Assembly: GCA_003342815.1 (NCBI GenBank)
Contig: PTEX01000236.1
Location: forward strand, 1,037,953 to 1,101,952
Reading direction: 5' to 3'
Origin: Eudromia elegans
Lineage: Eukaryota > Chordata > Aves > Tinamiformes > Tinamidae
DNA length: 64,000 bases
Shown: piece by piece, positions 37,752 to 49,951 of the stretch
How the letters are laid out: each line of letters starts with the position of its first letter
Numbering within the stretch: position 1 is the first letter of the stretch
The notes under the pieces: generated by a model
What the model was told of the DNA's origin: nothing
The model's input: the letters and a program-made list of their open reading frames with translations, nothing else
Databases searched by the model: none
Position numbers and translations under genes: made by a program

Positions 37752-37869
37752 GCCTACAACATCTGACATTCCCAGGCAGTCTCCCACCCGAGTACTAACC
37801 AGGCCCGACCCTGCTTAGCTTCCTAGATCAGACAAGACTGGGTGTTTTCAGGGTGATATGGCCATAGGC
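37752..37869 (-). rRNA. 5S rRNA-derived sequence (retropseudogene head)
   Basis: The minus strand reads as a complete 118-base 5S rRNA, from GCCTATGGCCATA to TTGTAGGC. A hand alignment against the vertebrate 5S sequence as I remember it gives about 101 of 118 identities with no indel; most differences are transitions, many at former CpG sites. The internal promoter box A (AGCTAAGCAGGGTCG) and the adjacent GGGCCTGGTTAGTAC are intact; box C is altered (CTCGGGTGGGAGACT). The usual T-run terminator is absent because the 3' end continues into CR1 sequence. It is therefore a dispersed 5S copy, not a member of a tandem 5S gene cluster, and is unlikely to make working rRNA. Confidence 0.93.
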
Positions 37870-40800
37870 AATATCAATATCAATACAAATACATCATATG
37901 AATACAAAATGGAATGGAGCTTTATCTACTATTTACACAATAAAAATAATTTCTTTTAACAAGTAAATCACCATTACAATGGAGTTTCGATACTCTTCAA
38001 CATTAACCAGTGCTGCAAGTGTATCACCTCGATTGCCTAGAGAGTATAAATGCACTAATAACTGATAGGATTATTGATCTTTTGTCACATAAATGAAATA
38101 ATTTCAATTTTGGAATTTTGCTCTAATTGTTGTAATTAAGTTCGCTTTCCCTCCTTCCTTGACTTCCATAGAGATCAGATGTATGAAGAAAAGGATGTGC
38201 ACGTAATTTGTGCCAAAGGCTGGGCTGGTACCAACAAACGTACAGCAAGCTGGCAACTGATATTTTGACATTTGCCTTTGTACTCATAGAGTAGTTACCC
38301 AATATATTTTTTCACCTATGGAGGCAAGTTTAACAATTCTCCCTGCTTTATGATACTATATATCCATCTTCATGTCACTATTTGCAACTCTCCTCAGTTG
38401 CACTGATGAAAATGTAAGTGAAACCCATAAGATAAAATGGGCCAGTGAAACAATTTGTGTTCTCAAAAAAGTATTATTTCTCATATGGTTGGTTTAAACT
38501 TCACTTATTTCAGGGTTACTTGCTATATCTGTCTTAGAAGATTGAAAGACATTGTTAATAATAATAATAATATCATTGAAAATATATAAACAATTACAAT
38601 AATTTAATTGACTAATTTGTAACTCTGGATAATCCTTTTGTTTCATGTTGGTTTGGATCAGAATGCATTTTTCTGACTTTCTTGAGGTTTAGTGCTACAG
38701 CAAGTGGATGCAGACCTATACATGCATTTTCTTTACATAATAAAACATTTTTTTTTTTCTTTCTTGATTACTAAACAAAAAATCTTTATGCAGTCATAAA
38801 GACATATTTTTATTTTCTGGGTTCTCCCTCAGTAATAAGGGCTGATACCTTACAGGGACAGTGCACATCACATCTTCTGATCTAATTGCTATTTTATTAG
38901 TCAGGTTCACAATCCACGAGCATCTTGAGAATTTACTCTTTTGTTAAACCTCAGGCTAGCTTTGGTCTGGAAACACCCAGCAGGCCAAGTGAAAATGACT
39001 TTTGTAAGGAGCACACTTTTAACTTCAGGGATGCTATTCCACATAGTACAGTGCAAAGAGATGATATATTCCTTACTTTGCTTCTCCAAATAACCAATGG
39101 TCACAGAAATCTTGAGCAATAGAGGAATCTCATAACCATGCAAGAGACAGATTTACATGAGCTTTTGCTCATGACGTAAACTCTATTTTGTGACAGACTG
39201 TAGTGCTCCAAAGGTTTCTGAAACTAAAAGAGGGTTATATACAGATGGAGAAGAAAATCGGGAGACCTAGGGAACAATATGGACACAGAAGACTGCCCAG
39301 CTACTCAGAAGGAGATCATTTCTCATGCCTTAAGAAATCTGGAGCAGATGTACATGAGGTAGAGGATGTCTTGGAAAGAAGATAGTGATAAAAAAGGGTG
39401 CTAAAGGAAGAAATGGGTCATTCTCCACTTGTTTTCCCCTATTTTCTGTTCTGTTCATATGAGCCAGACAATGCAACCTGGTAGAGGCAGCTCCTCTGTA
39501 CAGAACTGGTGCAGCACAGCCTGGAGCGTGGTTTGCCAGATCTAAAAGATGAAGAATGGGGAGATGATTTATTAAGTCTCACGGACTGTCCCACACCATG
39601 ACAGGATTAGTTCCAACAATGTTTCCACATATTGAATGGATTCATACAGTTCACTGAAGCAGTATCCTGGCAGCAGAACATGGGCTCAGCATTAAAAAAT
39701 TCTCTGCATAGCACAATTCAGATTTTGTCTGGCAGGAACTGGACCCATGAGAACTAATTCACTAACCTTTACAGTGCACATTTCCTTTAGCACAAGTGAC
39801 AGAAATGAGACACTCACTGCAACTCCTGCCTTATGTTGGAAAACTGCAGAATTTTTAACAATGCTAAAATGGACAATTTTGGTCTTAAATGCATGTCCCA
39901 GACTAGTACCTATTATAATTCAATATACTTTCATTTTAAAAAAATAGTAATGTTCAGTTTAGTTCAAAGCAGTAAAGGCGAAAAATTGGAGCTAATACTA
40001 AATATACTTTGTGGGTTTGTGCTGCTGACACTGCAGAGTTTGGTGGTACCAGTCTGTAAGTTATTGGGTTTTCCTTCCTTTGCTAAAAACAGTATCAAAC
40101 AAAAAAAGTAGAAATCATACATCTGAATCTTGACTAAATAGACTCTAAATAGAGTGAATGCAATATATGACTGAAAAGATCAATGTTTAGAAAATGTTTA
40201 AATTGGAACCATTTTTTTCCTATAACCAAATAACTAATAGCTAAAATTAAGTTAGCAATAAATAAATTCAAAGTAAAAATCTGTCTCAGTTTGTGGAGCT
40301 ATTTTAAGGCATGCAAAAATTTCAGAGTCTGCTTATCTGATATTGGAATTGTTTTGAAGGACAAGAATTGTCCCTCAGAGACACTAGATATTAGATAAAA
40401 TGTGTTGGTAAGAAACATTGGGTAAAAAAAGTGAAAATCACATTAAAAACATAAAGAAAGAAATTCCTTTCTGTTTCACTTTTGTATTTCCACTACTCAA
40501 TGAAAGACATAATTTTACTCCTAATGTACAAACCAAAGAGTTTTCAAGAAATTCTGGTTGAGCATTGTTTCAGGTGCACGCTGTGAATAATTCTGAAGGA
40601 TATGTTTAGCATAGCTTCAGGGATTGGTTTGTATTTCTAATTCTGAATGTCATTAATCTGCAACTTTAAAAAAATCAAAATACTTATAAGACTTATTCCA
40701 TAAGTAATTACTTCTGAAGTACTGTGCTATTATACAGTATTTTAAGGTGCATTAAGAGAGGGATAGAGAGAAGAAAAAGTATTTGGAATCTTTCTCCATT

Positions 40801-43800
40801 CCTAATCTCTCTATACTCTCAAATATTAATCTTGCTGGGTTTTGTAGGGATACTTCAGCTGGTAGTTCTCCTTGCCCATTAAATTTGAGTTAGATTATTA
40901 TTGTCTTCATAGCCACCTTTTGCACATTCATATACAATTGAAAAAATAACCTTCTCATTCTATTTAACATATACCACTCTTTATTCAACAACCCAGGACT
41001 CTTGGTGTGCAGTAAAGAACATGACCAAATCATATTGCTAAGTGTGCTTTCAGGAGACATTTTTAAAATTTGCCTTGCAAATTCTAGGACATAGAACATA
41101 TTCTAGGAAAGGCTGCTAAATCTAAAGCCTGAGTTATACTGTAGCTTTTAGTGTTTTCCCAAATCCCCATCAACCATCTTCCTTCTCTCTGTTTTAATGA
41201 CCTCCAGACACTTTCTTTTTTTCATCCTTACTCTTTCAGCTTGTTGTGCATCAAACCGTTGAACTCTATTTGGCTTTCCATCTCTCAGTAGGTTGGAAAG
41301 GACTCCTACCGAGTATGAGGATCATCAGGGACACAGAGATCTTGATTTTCTCAATGGACTAGGAAGGAAGCCAAATTCCTGGAGAAATTCTGCATCCAGA
41401 TGTCAGTCCAGGCGCCTTCTTGGAATATAACCATTTGGATTGTCAAATATGCAGTGGTATCTTTTTCTTACTAATATTGCCTAGAGCAACATAGCAGTCA
41501 CCTCATCTCTGCTTGAAAAGTCTAGAAAACTTTAGGAAGGACTTAAATATACATGGAGACTTTTGGGGGAAAAAAAAAAAACTTTTTGAAACAGACTAGA
41601 CTAGGAGGAAATATTAAATAAAACACAAGGTTATGGAAGAAATATCAGAGCGTGCAGAGGGAGAAACTATCACCAAAATGCATGGATTTCTGGTGTTCTG
41701 TAAAGCAGGATGTCATGGCCATCTCAGCCAATTCAAGAGATGTTGTCAACAGTTTTGAATACTAAGTAAGACGAAAATAAATTTTAAAAATATCATTCAT
41801 AGTCTAGCACGGAATAATAATTTTATTCTGTGCGCTGACATCAATTTGACATATGGAGATTTGATATTTATATACATTTTTGTTATTCATCACTGCCAAG
41901 GGTATTTGAATAAGTATGAGTAGAAGAAATATACTTACAAACTTATTTCCTTTAAAATAATTCAATCTAGGTGGGATTTTACAATCAATACATCTTTTCA
42001 GAATCTTTTTTTTTTTATTATTTATCCATCTGTAGGACTAGTAAATCTACAGATTTAAGTCAAGGGTGTTTTTCTTCTTTTGCGTACTGAAAGGAAACAC
42101 AATGGAGGGCATACCTTAGGAAATAATTATTGTAATAATTATTATTTTAGCTATGGACCTATATGAAGAATAAATAGATATATTTCCAGAAGATGGTTAT
42201 ATTAGAATTTCCTATTTGGGCATTAAGTATTCTTACTCTGCCAATCTTATGGAAATGAAAATGGTGTGGTATAGTGTTGGATGTTAAAATTATTTTATAT
42301 AATTATTGAATGTGGCACTGCAGTATGTAAATAGTGCAGCAGTAAATGGTCTTTGTTTGATACTAATCAAACATTCCTATCTCAAATACTATTTAAATTT
42401 AATGACTCTGGTCTGCAGTTAAGATCAGTTGTCAGTCAAATCCAGGCTATGTGTCTGGATATGTGTCTCTTTTTTTTTTTTTTCTTTAACTCTGTAATTA
42501 TGGTACTCAGAACCAAGGAAAGTTTCACAGAAAATAAAAAGTAATTACATGACTTTAAAGATTAAATAAAACTGTGGGAGAGAACGATGGTATATCATTC
42601 AATACCTCAGATGTTCTCTGTCATGGAAGTGTTTTTCACACTTGGAAGCAGAATAGTGATTTGGTAGGAGTTACAGTCTCCATTTGCTAAATCATACTCC
42701 TATACTCTATCTGAATATTGTCTACTTAAGGGTCAAAAAAAAAAAAAGAGGGGAGAGGGGAGAAAATAAAGGAACAAAAGTTATATGTTGCTCTAATAAT
42801 ATTTTACACAAAACTCTTCCCTGCAAAATAGCATTTTCCTCTACAAAATTCAAATATTTAAAAATGTGAAGAAGTTGCACCACTTGTTATAAATAATCAT
42901 TGAAGTTAAGTTTAATGGGAAGGAAAGTGATAAATAATGCAAGTAAAATTAATTTTGCTGATTTACATCCACCTAGAATCAGGTGTAGGAAAACAATTTG
43001 CAGGAGTCAATTAACTGTATATATCACTGTAAATTTTCCTTCTTTCTGAAATCTCCTATCCCATGAGAATAATCAGAATTTCTACCCGCTGTTTCCCTTA
43101 ACCAGAAGAAAATGCGTGAAAGATCAAATGAAAATGGCATGGGTTTGGGTTGATTTTTTCTGCGAGAGGAGAGAGATAGTCTTTTTCTGCCCAGTGACTC
43201 CAACAAGAGCTCTGATGTTGCTTGAGTGCAGGACATGAATGAGTTGTCTCCTGCCTCTAAAAATAGAGCAAATGCATACAGGGACAACTTAGGCTAAAAG
43301 AATAAGTATGGACTTCACCCTTGACTGCAGTGGTAGATGTGATGGACCACACACTTTTCCTTTATAGTTTTCCTCCATTTCAGACGCTTAGTGCTTAGAA
43401 GTCTATTTGCATGAACCATATTATCGAGCTGTAGCATCTTCGTTTGTGCAAAGTCATGCAGCACACAAATTTGAGCTTGCAAGATGTGGAAGTGACCAGT
43501 CCCCCTCCAGCCATATTCACAGCATGGCTTGGATTTTCATATTGAAGTTCCATTTATACAATTAATTAAAGTTATAATTCTTACACAGGAAATTGAGGAT
43601 GTTATTAAAAACTAGTTGGGAAAATTCCATTCAAATGTTGTGCTCTCATTCAGTGCTATTTGGAAAAAAAAATAGTTTATTTTTTTAATGTGAAATCATA
43701 CTGGCTTGAGCAGTATTGCATTGAATGTGATTACGTTGGAAATAAAATACTTCGAGAATGTTATAACAGTATTTTTTTTTTTGAACAAAACAATATTTTT

Positions 43801-45059
43801 GAACCATATTTGTTTTGAGATTTTAGTTTTCACATAACAAATGCAGAAGTATTAAAATTATAAAATATCTAAATGAAATAATTTGCCCAATCTAATAAAG
43901 TTATCAGAGATCTTTTTTTGCTCTGATTTCAACTGAGAGTATTTTGACATCTTAAGATTTTTCTAGTTAGTGGAGTTACATTCTTTGGACATCTCCCCCT
44001 AAGTTATTTTCTACAGCTCTCAACAAGCTAGTCAAGCTAAACTTTCCATTTTAACTTGACTCTTAGAAGAGATGGAAAGGCAGTGTACTCTGATTGTAGC
44101 TTGCTGGAACTTTAGCCTGTATTGGAAGTCATTTAGTTTATACTCCTATTGACCCTTTTTCATAGCTTCTACAATTTTCGGCTCTCTTTCTCCCTGGTTT
44201 CCCTTATCTTTCTATTCCTTCTCTTTTGCCCTACCTCTGTCTTTTTAACACCATTATTCCTTTTGTGTTTATTTTAGTGAATATCTTTCCCAAATAAGCG
44301 TGGAATTAATGTTGTGGCTTGCTAACCATTTTTTTCCATACAAATGTCTTGCAGTACGCCATCTTTTCCAGTAATCTGTTGTCTGTTTTTCTATTTCAAT
44401 TGCAAGCAATTTAGGGCATGATTGTAAATCATTCTGTCTTCCCAGTGCCTAGGACAGTAGAGGTATATGCCTGGATGCTCCAGAAGTTCCTCTATAATAA
44501 ACACTGTAATAAATAATAATGGCTGTGCATAGTTCTTTATCATTTTATATGTGTCTAGAGAAGGTTTATTAGTGGTAATTTTATGTAGAGCTTTAAAAAA
44601 TCTTATATAAAAACCTTATATAGATATATATTTATATATATAATATATGAAATATGAATATTTACTAGAATGATAATGCCCTTTCCAAAGATAAAGATAA
44701 CAATTATTTTGGTAAAGGATTTTTTTTTCATTTTATTGGTCTAGTATGTTTCCCTACGTTTTCTGCCAGAACATAATTCCCAGTTCTGCATTTGAGGCAT
44801 GATGCAGTCCAAGCAACCATTCAGGATGGCTATCCTAAGAGACATAAGGAGTTGAAAGCCCTTTTGTCTGTTTGACAGTAGTTCAAATGCAGCTAAGGAC
44901 AATAAGGACAGAATGTGGTTGTCCTTTTTCTAGTAGCCTTGGTCTAAATGAGGAGTACCAATAGCCTCAAGATAGCTTCTACCAGCCACATGTGCATGTA
45001 ATAACAGTGATGAAAATGTATATCACTGCCAATAGCCTCAGAAGGAGATAGAGCTCTGA
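37870..45059. other. Unique AT-rich DNA, no gene seen
   Basis: No exon-like frame was identified. Small features are an (AAT)n stretch near 38555-38572, a T-rich patch at 38749-38764, a T run at 42471-42483, an A-rich/GGGAG tract near 42737-42770 and TA-rich palindromic sequence at 44617-44650. Near 41285-41330 the bases GGTTGGAAAGGACTCCT then GAGGATCATC faintly resemble a minus-strand CR1 3' end. That is too weak to call. Confidence 0.5.
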
Positions 45060-45328
45060 ATGGACTACTATAAGAAAAGAAATATTCCTTCATGTTTGAG
45101 AAGCTTTTCAGGCATGGGGCGAGGTATGAGGAAAAGGGAGAACCATGCCTCCTATATGCCGAGAGAGGCCGCGGAATCCCCTTCTCTGGAGATGTTCAAA
45201 ACACGCTTAGATGCCACCCCTGTGCCCTGTGCTCTGGGACACCCTGCTGGAGCAGGAGGGTTGGACTAGATGACTTCTAGAGGTCCCTTCCAATCTGAAA
45301 TATTTTATGATTCTGTGATTCTATGATT
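45060..45328 (+). mobile_element. CR1 LINE 3' end, plus strand, relatively young
   Basis: The frame from 45060 contains PREAAESPSLEMFKTRLDA, close to the CR1 ORF2 C-terminus (usually REVVESPSLEIFKTHLD). It is followed by the 3' signature GGTTGGACTAGATGACTTC, AGAGGTCCCTTCCAATC and three 8-bp tail units (ATTTTATG, ATTCTGTG, ATTCTATG) at about 45301-45328. It is severely 5'-truncated. Retained CpG sites near 45160-45175 (GCCGAGAGAGGCCGCGG) and a well-kept tail suggest it is among the younger insertions here. Only the last part of the element is present, so it is not active. Confidence 0.92.
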
Positions 45329-46359
45329 GCATTGTGCTTACATGCTTCTGTGGAGCAACTCAGTCTTCACTGTTATAGAGCTGACAGCTTTAACATTTTT
45401 TTGGAGGAAAAGAGATCAGAAGGAAATCCTAAACCAATCCAGGAATAGTTACTTCATTTTACAGTTTTAAAAAGCTAGAGATTTTCTCTAGAGATTTTTT
45501 TAATCATGTGTTTGTAAATGGGAATTGAAGACAAGTCCATGAAAAGTTCCATGTGGGCTTGGCAAAAGTGTTTGGAGTGTTACAATATGTGTTACAATAT
45601 GAGTTTATTCCTACCAGAAATTAAATATGCTTTCAAGAAGGGGAAAAAAAAATCTTTACCATGGCAGCTTGACTTTCTGCTGATCAAAACACAATATAAA
45701 GACTTTTACTAGGAGGATCTCTCAAATTACTGCCAGGAGAGCATGGAAAAGCAACACAGAAATATTGTTTTCTCTTTGGACAACACTCTTGCTTTTTTCA
45801 TTCTCCTTTGATTATGGTCCACTGTAAGTGTACATGCACACATATGATCTGCATATATGACTGTTTTAACCATTAACAATTTTCTCATTACATTAAGACC
45901 TGAAAACCTCCAACTGAAGGTTACAACTGCTCCTGAGTAATCACCATTATAAAAATATCATTTTTATTTAGGTAAGCTATTGAGCATAGTTAGATAACTT
46001 AGCTAACTATGAAGATTGTGCTGAATTCAGGATGAAATATTGATAACCACTTGTCAAGGAATGGAGTCTGGAGAATAAGGGTAATGTCCATCATTTAGTG
46101 AGGAATTCAGAAGCAGAAAGTCTTCAGAAGTAGAAAGGAGAAAGAAAACTGAAAACAATTCTTGTAAGAAGAAGGATTTTTAATAAAGCTGTCAAGGTGG
46201 CATGATTTGAATGGGGAATGGTAAATATAGTCATTATATTTAAACAGACCCACTGGTCTGACTGAAATAGAATGAGTACATTAAGTGATAAAATACAAAA
46301 TGGGCCACCAAATGGGAGGTTGTTCTGGTATAGAACAACCTCCTTAACAACCTTTCTTA
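45329..46359. other. Unique DNA, no gene seen
   Basis: Ordinary AT-rich sequence. A 15-base local tandem duplication (TGTTACAATATG repeated) lies near 45576-45602. No gene is supported. Confidence 0.5.
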
Positions 46360-46990
46360 ACAAAAGAAATGTAGTAAGTCTAAGCTAGGCTTCATTGACA
46401 GAATTGGTAAATCATTATTTGAAATAATGCAGATAGTGAAAAAGATGAGAATTATTAAAAACTACTGAAAGGTAAGTAGAAAACTTGATAATCAAAATAT
46501 AATAGCAAATAACAGGAAAGAGCCTCTAGAACTGCTGTAGAAAACAGTCTCATGGAAGCCTTGTAAATGATCTTGGCTCAGAAAGGTGGATGCATATTTA
46601 TGGAATTTGTTGATGATACAAAGTTGGACAGCATTGCCCATACAGAAGAAAATCTGGATAGCATGAGGGAATGATTTATGAATAGCTTAATTAGAGGAAA
46701 ATAATAAAAAATGAGATAAAATAAAATTTGTTATGTTAAGCATTCAGAGACAAATATGAAGAATGCTTGAAATGAGCTAGAAGCCTTTTTTCTCAGAAAT
46801 GTCACTGGAGGAAGACCCTAGTCCATTATAAAATATCTAAAGATGTCATCAAGGAAAAGACAAATGTGAAATTAAAGTGCGTTAAATGACACAGTTTCAG
46901 TAGGAAAATAAGAAAATGGGTTAAGCAAAAGTACAATTTGTTATTACACTACAAGAGACTAAAATCTTTGTATCATTTAGTTAGACAAAG
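46360..46990 (+). mobile_element. Very old CR1-type LINE fragment (RT region), plus strand
   Basis: Around 46550-46640 the plus strand resembles CR1 ORF2 at motif C. It reads GTAAATGATCTTGGC (VNDLG) and then TTTGTTGATGATACAAAGTTGG (FVDDTKLD; family FADDTKLGG). About 46650-46735 follows the KLDNLENWL...MKFNKDKCKVLHL segment with many changes. Indels and stops break the frame throughout. The DD pair of the catalytic motif is still legible, but no protein could be made. Boundaries are uncertain and the start may lie further left. Confidence 0.6.
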
Positions 46991-49919
46991 TAAAGTCTGA
47001 GTAGGGAATTTGATTTGTGTATGATTTATAATGTAAAAGCAACATGAGTGAAATAATTATCTAAGCTGAAGAGTGCTGCTGGCTAAAGATTAAAAGGCAT
47101 AAACCCTCCATAAAATTTGGTGAGTTTGTTTGTTTTTGAAATGTAATCCACTTGTGTTTACATATTTGATTGGTAATACTGACTGCCTAACAGAAAGGAC
47201 ACTGCTAAGGGGAAGTTTTAAGATTAACACTGCAGTAGGTATAACTTCTTCTGTTATTTCTGCCTCTGCACTGTGTATTCATCACATTTTAAACCTCTGT
47301 CAACTGCTCACTTAAAGAGATGCCCTATTTATTAGTATTTTATGTATGTTACTACTCTGGCCCTAAAAATAAGAAAAAAATAAACAAAGTTCACATTGGA
47401 GCAAGCAGCAGTCTCATTTTCAAATGCAAGATTTTAGACATATTAAAAGACTTATGTTTGAATGGCACTGAAAATACTATCTTGTGGGGTGGGAGGAGAG
47501 TCTTTCGGAATGCACTATACACCAATATTCATAATTAGTATATTTTGTACAACATCATCAAATATTATTCTTATAAGATTGTTATCATTACTACTATTAA
47601 AGAAAAGGAGGAATTGAGGGATCCAGAATGTAGTCTAAATTAATCCATATCTTCTTTTGATTTCTCTAAAACATAGGGGAAGACATTTCTCTTTATTATT
47701 TATTTACTTAATTATTTTCTAAACTTAATGAGAGATTAGGAAATCTCTCCAGCAAAGGATAACCTTTCATTTAGAACTATCAGAGGGTTTTTTTGTTAGA
47801 ATTTAATGAAATGTTAGACTTCTTTTGAAATGGGAGATACACAGACATGGATAATATAATTACCTGTGCTGTTTCCCAAATTGTTCAAAAGCAGATAGAG
47901 CTCTCACAAGAGACAACATTTACATTCAGTGATGACTGATAAATATTTTTATATTTTGGCTGAATAAAACAATAATTTCTGTATTTCATTCAGATGCCTG
48001 AAAGAAGACAATAATTGGCATGATATTATTGCCTTGTTCTTTACGTCCTTGATTTTATGAATAAACGTCTCTTACAATGTGATTGAATAAAGAATCATTA
48101 ATAGAAGTTATGAGAACTAATCAGGCTGTCAGCCTGCATTTTTTGGTGTCCAGAAAATGAAAAGCAAGCAAGACACTTACTAGAACAAGTGAGACATGCT
48201 TTTTACTGTGATAAAGATACATTCCAATACAAATCTACTGAATGTCATCTTCTCTTGGAGTCAGAATGACATCTCTATTCTCCACACTTTTAATCCTAAG
48301 GCACCTCACAGCAGCAACTGTCAAAGTAGTGCTAATTCAAAAATAAAAAGCCCCGAAGGTGAAAACATTTGACAGTCTCTCTCAGTTATCCAAAAGAAAA
48401 ATCAGGTTATTTTCCCTTACAATCCCTTCGGTCTACTTCTGTTTTCTGGTGTTCCTGTACCCATTCCCTTCAATTTTACTATCTTTTTATTTGTCATTAA
48501 CTCTAAATAAGTCTTCAGCCTTTAGCTTTCTCTTCCTCTGGTCTTAAGGTGCTGGGTGGCTGCTTGTGAAAGTATCTTGTTTTTAAGCCACAGCCTCGAT
48601 TTGCAAGGAAGAAAAGCAACTTACTCTTATTTTTCTTTTGCAGAGGCTGTTCCTGCCTTCTGAATATGTAAATTAGATGACTAAGTGAAAAACAGTGGTT
48701 AGTGCCAGAGAAATTTGGAAATAATGTAAAGAGAAATGATAGGTCTTGGATTCTAATTCCTTTTCTATTAAAATTCCCTTCAAGGTTTACTTTGAAGTGA
48801 AATGATTTTCTAATTACTTAAAACCATTTCATAGCTGAAGGCCATTAGGTCATAAATTCAGTTCTTGGGGCACATCACAAGTTTTTGGGACTCACTCAAA
48901 AACCCAAGATTCTCATTACAGAGATGTATGGCAACATCAGGGAAGGCTCAATGACGTGGCAAGTCACAAGCAAGTTTTGAGTGACTTTGCACCACAAGGA
49001 GATCACACTAATGTGGATCCCAAAACCAGTGATCTCATTGTGAACTTGGGGTGATCTCAAGGTTAAGAAGTCTGCTGGCTAGCAAAGAAGAAAAATAATA
49101 CTAAAAAAATCTGAATGTAGCTGTGGTGTTTGTGCCTTGGGAGAGAGCCCAGGCACTTCTGCAGCACAGCCCATGTGCAACCCAATGTGCCTATTTCCAT
49201 GGAGCAGGTTTGGGAGAGCACACGCAGGAGGAAACAGCAAAGCACCACCTGCACTTAATTTGGCACCCCTCTCATGTTCAGGAACGTCTAGACTTTCTGA
49301 TTTACTATTATTATTAATTATTGTTATTATAATATATTTTATACTCACAGGCTGATCAGATTGACTGTGGAGGCATTAAAGTTTAATTAACGCAATGCTT
49401 CATAATTTGCTTCATTTTCAGAAGTTCCCTTAAGTAACCTTCATCCAAAGATCACAGATATCAAAGGGAGTGATTTTCATTTTTTCCATCAAGTTCAGTG
49501 AGTTTTGGATCAGACTTCACTCATACAAGTGGATGCCATGTTATTTCTTATATTTGCAAAGCTTGTTTTCGAAATTGTTATTAGCTGTGAAGAGCAGGAC
49601 TAAATTCTCCATCTTAGAGCCAGTAGGCTATTTCCAAAAAAGATGTTTTGGCTCTGACTCATTCATGAAACAGGGTTCACACAATCTGTTATGTATTAGT
49701 CTGCTTTTTGCATGGCCAAGGTATTTCAGGGTTCCCATTCCTTTGAGATCATCCGGTTAAGATTTGAGTGATTTCTAATGCAGAAAAATTATTGCTCTAA
49801 TTAATTAATTGCCAACCAGCTCTTTGTTAATAAATCCTACCACTGAAAGTCTGAAAGTTCTGCTCTGGGGACTTTTACTTGAGTTTTATTTCCAAAGTAT
49901 TTTTGAAATGTGCATGGAA

Positions 49920-49951
49920 AAAAAAAGGAAAAAAAAAAGAAAAAGAAAAGA
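49920..49951. repeat. A-rich/purine low-complexity tract
   Basis: A-runs separated by single or double G (AAAAAAGGAAAAAAAAAGAAAA type) form a pure purine stretch followed by AAGTTGGGG. This is simple sequence with no other significance seen. Confidence 0.85.

Noticed and set aside
37752..37869. A functional member of the 5S rRNA gene cluster
   Set aside because: It is a single copy with many substitutions, an altered box C, no T-run terminator, and is fused to CR1; functional 5S genes occur in tandem arrays with spacers.
41285..41330. GGTTGGAAAGGACTCCT...GAGGATCATC resembling the CR1 3' end on the minus strand
   Set aside because: The match is limited to about 30 bases with no ORF2-derived sequence or tail next to it.
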